Part shown: piece after piece, positions 24,191-35,528 of the stretch
Layout: every line of letters begins with the position of its first letter
How positions within the stretch are numbered: position 1 is the first letter of the stretch
Assembly (NCBI GenBank): GCA_036417435.1
Contig: CM070916.1
Coordinates: 22,700,052 to 22,764,051, forward strand
Length of the DNA stretch: 64,000 nucleotides
DNA from: Inia geoffrensis
Lineage: Eukaryota; Chordata; Mammalia; Artiodactyla; Iniidae
Reading direction: 5' to 3'
Position numbers and translations under genes: made by a program
Notes under the pieces: generated by a model
The model's input: only the letters and a program-made list of their open reading frames with translations
What the model was told of the DNA's origin: nothing
Database searches by the model: none

Positions 24191-26264
24191 GAAAATTACA
24201 GGTGAATGTTACTGATGAAAATAGATGCAAAAATCCTCAACAAGGTATTAGCAAACCAAATTTTCAATATTATATTAAAAAACTCATACATCATGATCAA
24301 GTGTAATTTATCCCAGTGGTGAATGGATAGTTCAATATCCCCAGTCAATCAATCAGTGTGATAACCACATTAACAAACTGAAGAATAAGAATTATATGAT
24401 CATCTCAATAGATACAAAAGCTTTTGACAAAATTCAACATCCATTTATGATAAAAACACTCCAGAAAGTGGTCAGAGAGGAAACATATCTCAACATAGTA
24501 AAAGCCATATACAACAAACCCAAGCTAACATAATACTCATTGGTGAGAAACTGAAAGCATTTCTTCTAAGATCAGGTACAAGAAAAGGATATCCACTCTT
24601 GCCACTTTTATTCAACATAGTGTTGGAAGTCCTAGCCACAACAGCAGACAAGAAAAAGAAACAAAAGGAATCCAAACTGGAAAGGAAGAAGTAAAATTGT
24701 CACTGTATGCAAATGATATGATACTATACATAGAAAATCCTCAAGACACCATCAAAAACCTACTAGAGCTCATCAATGAATTCAGTAAATTTGCAGGATA
24801 CAAAATTAATATACAGAAATCTGTTGCATTTCTATACACTAACAATGAACTATCAGAAAGAGAAATTAAGGAAACAACTTCATTTACAATCACATCCAAA
24901 AGAATAAAATATCTAGGAATAAACCTACCTAAGGAGGTAGAAGACCTGTACTCAGGAAACTATAAGACACTGATGAAAGAAATTGAAGACAACATAAACA
25001 TATGGAAACATATACCATGTTCACTGATTAGGAGAATTAATATTATTAAAATGACCATGCTACCCAAGGCTATCTACAGATTCAATGCAATCCCTATCAA
25101 AATACCAAGAGCATTTTTCACAGAACTAGAACACAGAATTTTAAAATTTGTGTGGAAACACAAAAGTCCCTGAATAGCCAAAACAATCTTGACAAAGAAG
25201 AACAGATCTGGAGGAATCATGCTCCCTGATTTCAAACTATACTACAAAGCTACAGTAATCAAAACAGTATCGTACTGGCACAAAAACACATACATATATC
25301 AATGGAACAGAATAGAGAGTCCAGAAATGAACCCACACTTACATGGGCAATTAATTTATGACAAAGGAGGCAAGAGTATACAATGGGGAAAAGACAGCCT
25401 CTTCAATAATGGTTTTGGAGAAACTGGACAGCGACACACAAAAGAATCAAACTGGCTACCCTCTCACACCATGCACAAAAATAAATTCCAAATGGGTTAA
25501 ATACCTAAATATATGGCCCAAAACCATAAAGCTTCTAGAAGAAAACATAGACGGTAAGCTCTTTGATATCTATCTTAGAAATATTTTGTTGGGTAAGTCT
25601 CCTCAGGCAAGGGAAACAAAAACAAAATAAACAAATGAGCCTATGCCAAATTGAAAAGCTTTTGCACAGCAGAGGAAACTACTGACAAAATGAAAAGGCC
25701 GCCCACTGAACAGGAGAAGATATTTGTAACTGATATATCCAATAGGGGTTAATATCTAAAATCATCAAAGAACCCATACAACTCAATATCAAAAAAACTA
25801 ACAATGCAGTTAAAAAACAGAGGTTCTGAATAGACATTTTTATGAAGAAGACATACAGATGGTCAATAGACACATGAAAAGATGCTCAAGATCACTAATC
25901 ATCAGGGAAATGGAAATTAAAACCATAATGAGATATCACCTCACATTGTCCAAGTGGCTATTATCAAAAAGACAGTAAATAACAAGTGTTATCAAGGATG
26001 TGGAAAAAAAGAGAACCCTTGTGCATTGTTGATGAGAATGTAAATTGGTGTAGCTGCTATGGAAAACAGTATGGAAATTCCTCAAAAAATGAAAAATAGA
26101 ACTACTATATAATCCAACAATTCCATCCCTGGGTATTTATTTGAAGAAAACAAAAAACACTAATTTGAAAAGACATATGCACCCCTATACTCATTGCAGC
26201 ATTATTTATAATAGCTAAGATATGGAAGCAACATAAGTGCCCATCAATAAATGAATGGATAAAT

Positions 26265-26335
26265 AATGTAATATATATATATATATATCATTCACATGTG
26301 AGATATATATATCACATGTGATATATATGTTAGTC
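26265..26335. repeat. TA repeat with perfect palindrome
   Basis: A TA run at about 26267-26288 is followed by repeated cacatgtg cores. 26305-26328 is a perfect 24-bp palindrome centred between 26316 and 26317. It lies in the degenerate ORF2 of copy C. Confidence 0.85.
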
Positions 26336-27171
26336 ATGAAAAAGTATAAAATCTTGCCATTTGTGACAACATGAATGGAACTAGAGGGTATTATGCTAAG
26401 TGAAATAGGTCAAACAGTAAAAGACAAATAGTGTATGATTCCACTTATATGTGGAATCTAAAAACCGAAACAAATGAACAAACAAAACAAAACAGAAACA
26501 GAGTCATAAATACAGAAAACAAACAGGTGGTTGCCAGAGGGGAGGGGAATAGGGAAAGAAAGAAATAGGTGAGGGAGATTAAGAGGTACAAACTTCCAGT
26601 TGTAAAATAAATGAGACACAGGTATGAAATGTAAAGTGTGGGGAATATAGTCAATGACTACATAATATCTTTTTATGGTGACATATTGTAACTAGACTTA
26701 TGGCAATTATTTTGAAATGTATTGAAAGGTCAAATCATTATGTTGTGTAACAGGAACTAACATAGAGTTGTACACCAATTGTACTTCAAAAACAAACAAA
26801 CTCATAGAAAAAGAGATCAGATATGTACAGGGAGTTGGAAAAGGGGCAACTGGATGAATAGTCAAAAGGTACAAACTCCCAGTTATAAAGATAAGTAAGT
26901 ACTAGAGATGTAAAGTACAACGTGATAAATATAAGTAACATCGCTGTATGTTATATATGAGAGTTAAGAGAGTAAATCCTAAGAGTCTCACCACAAGGAA
27001 AAACTTTTTTTCTATTTCTTTGATTTTGTATCTACAAGAGAGGATAGATGTTCAGTAAACTTATTGTGATAGCCATTTCACGATGTATGCAAGTAAAATC
27101 ATTATGCTGTATACCTTAAACTTATACAGTGTTGTATGTCAATTGTATCTCAATAAAGCTGGAAGGAAAAA

Positions 27172-27907
27172 AAACTACAATGAGATACCACCTCACACCC
27201 ATTAGAATGACTACTATGAAAAATACAGATAATAACAAGTGTTAGCGAGGATGTGGAGTTATTAGAACACCTGTGTACTGTTGGTGGGAATGTGAAATGG
27301 TAAAACCACTGTGGAAAACAATATGGCAGTTACTCAAAAACCTAAAAGTAGAATACCATATGATCCAGCAATTCTACTTCTGTATACATACCCAGAAGAA
27401 TTGAAAACAGTCTTGAAGAGATATTTGTACACCATATTCGCAGCATATTATTCAAAATAGCTAAAACACGGAAGCAGCCCAAGTGTCCATGGATTGATGA
27501 ATGGTAAGCAAAATATGGTATATACATACACTGGAATATTATCCAATCTTAAAAAGGAAGGAAATTCTGACTTATGCTACAACATGGATGAACCTTGAGG
27601 ACATTACACTAGGTGACATAAGCCAGTCACAAAAACACAAATATAACTCTACTCATATGAGGTTCTTAGGATCACCAAAATCATAGACAGAAAGTAGAAT
27701 GGTGGTTAGCTGGGGCTGGGCAGAGGCGGGAGACTGGGGAGTTACTGTTTAATGGGGACAGTTTCAGTTTTGCAAGATGAAAAGAGTTCTGGAGGTAGAT
27801 GATGGCAATGGTTTGTGTAACATAAACGTATTTAGTACCACTGAACTGTGCACTTATAAAGTGCTTAAGATGGTAAATTTCATATTTTACTGCAATAAAA
27901 ACAATTA
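27172..27907 (+). mobile_element. Second old L1 (L1M-type) 3' end
   Basis: It begins ctacaatgagataccacctc in the ORF2 C terminus. It passes through atgatccagcaattctactt and tgaaccttgaggacattaca and ends in a 3' UTR with agtagaatggtggttagctg and ctgaactgtgcactta. It terminates actgcaataaaaacaa. It abuts the tail of copy C. Confidence 0.8.
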
Positions 27908-28265
27908 GAAACAAATCTTGCTAATATGATTAACAACTCTTATCCTAGACAGGAGCCCAGGGCAAGCCCCGTTATCCATAGCAGGTACGCTAGAGAACAG
28001 AGAAAAAGGTATGCGGTGTGGAATAGTGCCTAAAGAGGACAACCCTGAGGGTGCATCATGGGGTGAGCCTCAGGGCATCCCAAGCCTACCCCGGTTTCAG
28101 GACAATTGTATTTACATGGCCCAATATAATACAGTTATTCCCTTATTTTAGGGTAGGAGTAACGGTTACGGTCTTTGATCTCTGCAGAGTTTCACAGCTT
28201 CCACATTAGCTCTTCACTGACCAACTGTAGATCAGCAAACATAAACTATGCAAATGTGCATGTGT

Positions 28266-28316
<51 letters not shown>

Positions 28317-28773
28317 CCACCTTTCAATCTCCTCCTTTTCCACACAGATTCAGCCTCAGGCTTCAGTTTCTGTAAGTTAGACAAATAAACAGCAGCATGC
28401 TTGAGCATTGCACAAAGGCTCAGACACATAAAATGTGTCACAGTAGGTAACACCTTGGCAATTATTTTTTATTTATATTGCCTAAAGTTATACAAATGCA
28501 AATTCCACTTCAAACAGTAAAACTGACTTAAAGAAAACAAAGCTATCTTCTCAGCTTTCTTCCTAAATGGAAAGATTGAGGAATTAGAGTTCAGAGAAAA
28601 ACGATGATAGAGACTGGGGAAGAGAACCAATGAATAAATATTAAAGGATATAAACATATTTGCTACAGGAAAGACTGCTAGGGAATAAAACTAATGATAA
28701 TAGTAACAACAACAACAATAATAGATCACTGCAAATATCTCTCCAGAATTTAAATACCTAACATCACTTTGCT
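27908..28773. other. Unique intronic sequence with a CA repeat
   Basis: 27930-28160 has somewhat higher GC than its surroundings and no recognised repeat. A microsatellite follows and is listed separately. The rest is AT-rich, with an aacaacaacaata run near 28705. Confidence 0.5.
28254..28313. repeat. (CA)n microsatellite
   Basis: About 22 uninterrupted CA units at 28268-28313, preceded by gcatgtgtgta. The alternating purine-pyrimidine tract is likely polymorphic and can adopt Z-DNA. Confidence 0.95.
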
Positions 28774-28786
28774 AGATCACATTCTT

Positions 28787-31700
28787 TTTTTTTTTCTTAA
28801 CTGTTCAACTAAATTTTTTTTTTTACATCTTTATTGGAGTATAATTGCTTTACAATGGTGTGTTAGTTGTTGCTTTATAACAAAGTGAATCAGTTATACA
28901 TATACATATGTTCCCCTATCTCTTCCCTCTTGCGTCTCCCTCCCTCCCACCCTCCCTATCCCACCCCTCTAGGTGGTCACGAAGCACCGAGCTGATCTCC
29001 CTGTGCTATGCGGCTGCTTCCCACTAGCTAGCTATTTTATGTTTGGTAGTGTATATATGTCCATGCCTCTCTCTCACTTTGTCCCAGCTTACCCTTCCCC
29101 CTCCCCATATAATCAAGTCCATTCTCTAGTAGGTCTGTGTCTTTATTCCTGCCTTACCGCTAGGTTCTTCATGACATTTCTTTTCTTAAATTCCATATAT
29201 ATGTGTTAGCATACGGTATTTGTCTTTCTCTTTCTGACTTACTTCACTCTGTATGACAGACTCTAGGTCCATCCATCTCATTACAAATAGCTCAATTTCA
29301 CTTCTTTTTATGGCTGCGTAATATTCCATTGTATATATGTGCCACGTCTTCTTTATCCATTCATCCGATGACGGACACTTAGGTTGTTTCCATCTCCAGA
29401 TTATTGTAAACAGAGCTGCAATGAACATTTTGGTACATGACTCTTTTTGAATTATGATTTTCTCAGGGTATATGCTCAGTAGTGGGATTGCTGGGTCATA
29501 TGGTAGTTCTATTTGTAGTTTTTTAAGGAACCTCCATACTGTTCTCCATAGTGGCTGTACTAATTCACATTCTCACCAGCAGTGCAAGAGTGTTCCCTTT
29601 TCTCCACACCCTCTCCAGCATTTATTCTTTCTAGATATTTTGGTGATGGCCATTCTGACTGGTGTGAGATGATATCGCATTGTAGTTTTGATTTGCATTT
29701 CTCTAATGATTAATGATGTTGAGCATTCTTTCATGTGTTTGTTGGCAATCTGTATATCTTCTTTGGAGAAATGTCTATTTAGGTTTTCTGCCCATTTTTG
29801 GATTGGGTTGCTTGTTTTTTTGTTATTGAGCTGCATGAGCTGCTTGTAAATTTTGGAAATTAATCCTTTGTCAGTTGCTGCATTTGCAAATATTTTCTCC
29901 CATTCTGAGGGTTATCTTTTGGTCTTGTTTATGGTTTCCTTTGCTGTGCAAAAGCTTTGAAGTTTCATTAGGTCCCATTTGTTTATTTTTGTTTCTATTT
30001 CCATTTCTCTAGGAGGTGGGTCAAAAAAGATCTTGCTGTGATTTATGTCATAGAGTGTTCTTCCTATGTTTTCCTCTAAGAGTTTGATAGTTTCTGGCCT
30101 TACGTTTAGGTCTTTAATCCATTTTGAGCTTATTTTTGTGTACGGTGTTAGGGAGTGATCTAATCTCATACTTTTACATGTACCTGTCCAGTTTTCCCAG
30201 CACCACTTATTGAAGAGGCTGTCCTTTCTCCACTGTACATTCCAGCCTCATGTATCAAAGATAAGGTGACCCTATGTGCGTGGGTTTATCTCTGGGCTTT
30301 CTATCCTGTTCCATTGATCTATATTTCTGTTTTTGGGCCAGTACCATATTGTCTTGATTACTGTAGCTTTGTAGTATAGTCTGAAGTCAAGGAGTCTGAT
30401 TCCTCCAGCTCCGTTTTTCATTCTCAAGATTGCTTTGGCTATTCGGGGTCTTTTGTGTTTCCATACAAATTGTGAAATGTTTTGTTCTAGTTCTGTGAAA
30501 AATGCCAGTGGTAGTTTGATAGGGATTGCATTGAATCTGAAGACTGCTTTGGGTAGTAGAGTCATTTTCACAATGTTGATTCTTCCCATCCAATATCCCT
30601 CCATCTATTTGTATCATCCTTAATTTCTTTCATCAGTGTATTATAATTTTCTGCATACAGGTCTTTTGTCTCCTTAGGTAGGTTTATTCCTACCTAGATA
30701 TTTTATTCTTTTTGTTGCAGTGGTAAATGGGAGTGTTTTCTTGATTTCACTTTCAGATTTTTCATCATTAGTGTATAGGAATGCCAGAGATTTCTGTGCA
30801 TTAGTTTTGTATCCTGCTACTTTACAAAATTCATTGATTATCTCTAGTAATTTTCTGGTATCATCTTTAGGATTCTCTAGGTATAGTATCATGTCATCTG
30901 CAAACAGTGACAGCTTTACTTCTTCTTCTCCGATATGGATTCCTTTTATTTCCTTTTCTTCTCTGATTGCTGTGCCTAAAAATTGCAAAACTATGTTGAA
31001 TAAGAGTGGTGAGGGTGGGCAACCTTGTCTTGTTCCTGATCTTAGTGGAAATGCTTTCAGTTTTTCACCATTGAGGATGATGTTGGCTGTGGGTTTGTCA
31101 TATATGGTCTTTATTATGTTGAGGAAAGTTCCCTCTATGCCTACTTTCTGCAGGGTTTTTATCATAAATGGGTGTTGAATTTTGTCAAAAGCTTTCTCTG
31201 CATCTATTGAGATGATCATATGGTTTTTCTCCTTCAATTTGTTAATATGGTGTATCACATTGATAGATTTGCATATATTAAAGAATCCTTGCATTCCTGG
31301 AATAAACCCCACTTGATCATGGTGTATGATCCTTTTGATGTGCTGTTGGATTCTGTTTGCTAGTATTTTGTTGAGGATTTTTGCATCTATGTTCATCAGT
31401 GATATTGGCCTGCAGTTTTCTTTCTTTGTGACATCCTGGTCTGGTTTTGGTATCAAGGTGATGGTGGCCTCGTAGAATGAGTTTGGGAATGTTCCTCCCT
31501 CTGCTATATTTTGGAAGAGTTTGAGAAGGATAGGTGTTAGCTCTTCTCTAAATGTTTGATAGAATTCGCCTGTGAAGCCATCTGGTCCCGGGCTTTTGTT
31601 TGTTGGAAGATTTTTAATCACAGTTTCAATTTCAGTGCTTGTGATTGGTCTGTTCATATTTTCTATTTCTTCCTGATTCAGTCTTGGCAGGTTGTACATT

Positions 31701-31974
31701 TCTAAGAATTTGTCCATTTCTTCCAGGTTGTCCATTTTATTGGCATAGAGTTGCTTGTAGTAATCTCTCATGATCTTTTGTATTTCTGCAGTGTCAGTTG
31801 TTACTTCTCCTTTTTCATTTCTAATTCTGTTGATTTGAGTCTTCTCCCTTTTTTTCTTGATGAGTCTGGCTAATGGTTTATCACTTTTGTTTATCTTCTC
31901 AAAGAACCAACTTTTAGTTTTATTGATCTTTGGTATCGTTTCCTTCATTTCTTTTTCATTTATTTCTGATCTGC
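28787..31974 (-). mobile_element. L1 LINE, young, 5'-truncated (copy B)
   Basis: A perfect 13-bp target duplication agatcacattctt flanks it at 28774-28786 and 31975-31987. Read on the minus strand it starts in the endonuclease-RT linker and runs through RT and C terminus to HIYGI and stop at 29186. The 3' UTR and aataaagatgt follow. Two A tails are separated by about 18 extra bases at its 3' end. It is close to copy A in sequence and inverted relative to it. Confidence 0.96.
29186..31974 (-). pseudogene. L1 ORF2, broken (copy B)
   Basis: The frame is open from the insertion edge to 30674, with [11 protein letters not shown] and an intact FADD at 30893-30904. A 4-bp tagg duplication near 30688-30699 shifts the frame to a stop at 30674. 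A 10-bp deletion near 30593 then restores it. In the original frame there are stops at 30272 (TAC to TAG against copy A), 29912 (CAA to TAA) and 29573 (TGG to TGA). The original stop is at 29186. It cannot make a full protein. Confidence 0.92.
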
Positions 31975-31989
31975 AGATCACATTCTTAA

Positions 31990-32345
31990 ACGTGGCTCAA
32001 GAAGGCCCCATGTTGGACCACTTCTTCCTTTCCTCCTGCTCTAGCCTCATCTCAAGTAACATCAGCCATTGTGCTCTTCCCTTCACACACCAGCCTCCTT
32101 TTATTTCCTCATATTCACCAAGTGCCCTCTTTCCACAGAGTCATTCTGCATGTTCTTCCCTCTGTCTTAGACAGTCTTGCGGCAAACACAGACCTTCCCT
32201 GACTTCATTCCCATCTATTTTTCTTTAGATCTTAATTATGTCTTCCCACAGGAACTTTCCTTAACCCCACCGACAGCTCCAGTCCATACTCTATGCCTTC
32301 GGACTGCCTCTCATTCCTCTTCATTGCATTTATCATCATAAGAAA
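31990..32345 (+). mobile_element. L2 LINE fragment
   Basis: It contains ctgcatgttcttccctctgt, acagaccttccctgacttca, ttaattatgtcttcccacag and tcttcattgcatttatcatc. This matches the L2 3' region after 'ccttccctgacc'. The young L1 copy B lies directly to its left. Confidence 0.6.
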
Positions 32346-32734
32346 GCAAAGCCAAATGGACCCCAAACAGATACTACATGGTAACAAGATATATTTTTAA
32401 AATATTTCAAAGCCTCGTTTCAAACAACATGGCATAACTGAGGATGCTTATGAAACAACAAGAGTACACAAGCCAAGGTCAGGAGCAGCAGCCGTGTTTC
32501 TGATCAGTAAAGCCAAACTCTGCGAGAATGAAAGTGCTAAAAACAAAATGAGATTAAAAATAAAACAGCAGGCTCCTTGCTGAAGGGGCCCTCGACCAGA
32601 ATTGTGTGGGTTTCTCTTAATTGCCTACCCAGAAGCAGTAGCACTGGCTACTACGTTTTCCTTTCCATTCCCCCACTTAAGAAACTGTTAACAGCCATCT
32701 ACCTGCTTGTGTACTTTTGTTAATATGTTAAAAC

Positions 32735-33850
32735 AGGAACATTGGGAGGCATTCTGGAAAGATGGTGGCAGTGGCAGCATAGTTTTCACGATCTCCAAAT
32801 CCCCACATGGACCAGACAGAACAACTTGAAATCAAGTCCAAAAAATACAACAAAACTAGGTGATGTAATATCCCCACAACCTTCAAAATATATGTGGAGT
32901 GCGGAAAAAACAGCAACAGCCACAGATCTTCACAGTATCAGGATCTGGGCAGAAGAGAGAAAAATGAAAGAGAGGGATAAGGTCTGAAGGACCTAAGGAC
33001 AGATGAAGCCCCAAAGAGCCAATGAGAATTCACAAGAAAGCACAGTGGACCAATCTGTGAACAGCAGCTGAAATGGAGAGTTTTGCCCTCTTCATCACTG
33101 GATGTGTGCAAAGGAGCCAAGATTAAAATGAATGAATTAGCAGGAGCAATCCAGACCCCTATGAACTCTCCAAAGAGATCCAGCAGGCTGCTTTCCAAGG
33201 AAGATCCCCACGCAGAAGAGAGACGTCTGGAAGCGGAACGCAAATTCAACAGGAGAAGGAGTTAAGAGACATACACAGAGAAGGTCCCGACCAAAGTGGG
33301 AAGGGAAATAAATCCAGGAAATTTCAGAAAACAAGCAGCCATACTTTTAAACACGACATAAAACCAACAGAACGAAGGAACTCTGTAGAGTCACAAAAAC
33401 TATTCTGAAGTCTATTTCGACCTACATTTCCAAGGAGAAAAAAAACCAACTTCATGTGAACTGAACATCAAAAAATACTGAGGTCAAACCTCACACAGAG
33501 TTATTACGATAAAAAAGGGAATAAGCAACAGGATAACATCCCTACAGACAAAGAAATCATGCCAGAAAGACATGCCCTCCCCCACAAAAAAAAATTAAAA
33601 ATTCAACCATGCTATTTCAAAGCAAGCTAAAAGATGACATAAAACGTGAAAGAACAGCACAAATCAGAATTTTCAAAATTCAGATATGAGGTGACAGTAC
33701 TCAGGAAAGAATTAAAGATGAAAGAAAAACATTCTGAAGAGAAGACTAAACTAGAAGAAACACAGGAGCCAATCACACAAAGGTAATACCTTAAGAGAAG
33801 CAGAGGGTGGAAAATAAGGAATTGTGAAAAATCAAAAAGTAGGAAAGGAT
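32735..33850 (+). mobile_element. Possible old LINE 5' region (5' UTR/ORF1)
   Basis: aagatggtggcagtgg at 32759 resembles the start of old L1 5' UTRs. The A- and G-rich stretch 33550-33800 (aaaattcaaccatgctattt, acataaaacgtgaaagaa, aggaaagaattaaagatga) looks like the coiled-coil part of an ORF1-type gene. Short frames of 60-81 codons occur, but none is intact. The family is not certain. Confidence 0.42.
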
Positions 33851-34096
33851 TTGAAAGACAGTGACAAAAGAAATATTGTTTATTATGTAAACCCCTGAAG
33901 AAGAAAACAGGACAAATACTAAAACCTGTATTTTATTCTATGCTGCAACTGTTGTGAGGGTGAAATGGGATAAAGCAAATAAGTAATTATGGACTATTCA
34001 AATTCTGTTCTCTAATTCTATCCCGTATCCTTGAAAATCAGGATTTTTTTAGTGAAGAAGTAAAGAGATACAGACATAATAAAGAAGGGGTTAAGT
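33851..34096. other. Short unique stretch
   Basis: AT-rich, nothing recognised; ends at the target site of the next L1. Confidence 0.4.
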
Positions 34097-34110
34097 AAAA
34101 CTCTGCAAAA

Positions 34111-34359
34111 TAGATAGCTAGTGGGAAGCAGCCACATAGCACAGGGAGATCAGCTCGGTGCTTTGTGACCACCTAGAAGGGTGGGATAGGGAGGATGGGA
34201 GGGAGACGCAAGAGGGAAGAGATATGGGGATATATGTATACGTATAGCTGATTCACTTTGTTATAAAGCAGAAACTAACACACCATTGTAAAGCAATTAT
34301 ACTCCAATAAAAATGTTTAAAAAAAAAAAAGACCATAAAGATATCAAAAAAAACAAAAA
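34111..34359 (+). mobile_element. L1, severely 5'-truncated, with double tail
   Basis: 3' UTR only, from tagatagctagtgggaagca to actccaataaaaatg and an A tail. gaccataaagatatc and a second A tail then follow before the target duplication. aaaactctgcaaa occurs at 34097-34109 and 34360-34372. Confidence 0.87.
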
Positions 34360-34724
34360 AAAACTCTGCAAACTTGACTTAAAGCAGCACTATGAAAGCA
34401 CGAAGAAATTTACCTTTAAAAAAATATATTCCCTAGTTTCACTGAAAAGGCCTAGGAACAATGAATAACTGAGTGGCAAACGGTCCCCCTTGTGCCCAGA
34501 TTATAATCTTGAAATACCAATACTCTCAAAAAGAAGTCAGTGCTTCTCTAAGAAATGCCTCCCTCTAGGTCTGGGGCAGGAAAGAGATAAGATGACAGAC
34601 TAGCTAAGCATCTTGTCTACCAGATAGCCAAGAAGTTAGGGTCAAATAACCCTAGTTATTTGCTAATAGACTTGCTAGTGGATAGCAAATAACTACCAGG
34701 GTCATATCAAAACGGATTCAGGAA
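34360..34724. other. Unique intronic sequence
   Basis: No repeat family was recognised. A local near-duplication of tagcaaataac lies around 34660-34695. Confidence 0.4.
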
Positions 34725-35090
34725 TCATATTAGTCTGCCAGGGCTGCCATGACAGAAGACCACAGACTGGCAGCTTACACAACAGAAATTTATTTTATCA
34801 CAGTTCTGGAGGCTGGAAGTCCAAGACCAAGGTGCTGGCAGGTTTGGTTTCTTTTGAGGCCTCTCAAATCCTTGGCTTACAGATGGCACCTTCTCTATGT
34901 GTCCTCAGGTGGCCTGCTCTTTGTAGATGTGCTCTCCCCACATCTTTCTTCTTATAAGGACACTGGTAATGTTGGATTAGGATGCATCCTTATGACCTCA
35001 TTTAACTTTAATTACCTCCCATCTCCTAAGTCATATTAGGGGCTAGGGTTTCAACTTAGGAATTTGGGTAACACAATTTAGCTCATAACA
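34725..35090 (-). mobile_element. MLT1-type MaLR solo LTR
   Basis: It reads as the reverse complement of MLT1: tattagtctgccagggctgc, cagaaatttattttatcaca, gttctggaggctggaagtcc, cttcttataaggacactggt and atgacctcatttaacttta. It ends gctcataaca. No internal ERV region is present. Confidence 0.77.
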
Positions 35091-35103
35091 GAAGCCATTT
35101 TCA

Positions 35104-35528
35104 ACTATCATACTAAGTGAAGTAAGTCAGAAAGAGAAAGACAAATACCATATGATATCACTTATATGCAGAATCTAAAATATGACACAAATGAACCTAT
35201 GTATGAAACAGAAACAGAATCATGGACATAGAGGACAGACTGGTGGTTACCAATGGGGCAGGGGGTTGGGGGAGGGATGCAGTGGGAGGCTGAGGTTAGC
35301 AGTTGTAAGCTTTTATATATAGAATGGATAAACAACAAGGTCCTACTATACTGCACAGAGAACTATATTCAATATCCTATGATAAACCATAATGGATAAG
35401 AATATTTTTAAAAGATTATATATATATATATATATGTGTAACTAAATCACTTTTCTGTACAGCAGAAATTAACACAACATTGTAAATCAACTGTACTTCA
35501 ATAAAAAATATTAAAACTGAAAAAAAAA
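35104..35528 (+). mobile_element. 5'-truncated L1 3' end
   Basis: It starts in the last ORF2 codons (catactaagtgaagtaagtc), continues through a 3' UTR with gtggttaccaatggggcagg and a TA microsatellite at 35418-35436. It ends acttcaataaaaaatatta and an A tail. The target duplication is unclear. Confidence 0.86.

Larger units (their letters stand above)
23118..26461 (+). pseudogene. L1 ORF2, degenerate, interrupted by a SINE
   Basis: Fragments in shifting frames encode RT linker, RT and C-terminal segments, among them NKWITEEIKEEIKKYLE near 23145 and [11 protein letters not shown] near 24905. The catalytic FADD is changed to YAND at 24706-24717, so the key aspartate is lost. Many stops and frameshifts are present, and the SINE at 23977 splits the RT. 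The last ORF2 codons read LICGI and stop at 26459-26461. Confidence 0.8.
23100..27168 (+). mobile_element. Old L1 LINE (L1MA-like), 3' part (copy C)
   Basis: It starts near 23100 in the endonuclease-RT linker, runs through a broken ORF2 to 26461 and has a long 3' UTR. The 3' UTR contains two related blocks (26462-26795 and 26796-27165), each with a tacaaact-ccagtt motif. It ends tcaataaagctgg and an A tail. A CHR SINE lies inside it. Upstream, 22980-23100 may be rearranged L1 5' sequence, but that is unsure. Confidence 0.85.

Noticed and set aside
31857..32228. 123-codon plus-strand frame
   Set aside because: It spans antisense L1, the target duplication and an L2 fragment, so it is a chance fusion.
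32735..33265. Short frames of 60-81 codons as a host gene
   Set aside because: The surroundings look like old LINE 5' sequence; the frames are short, have no splice sites and no known domain.
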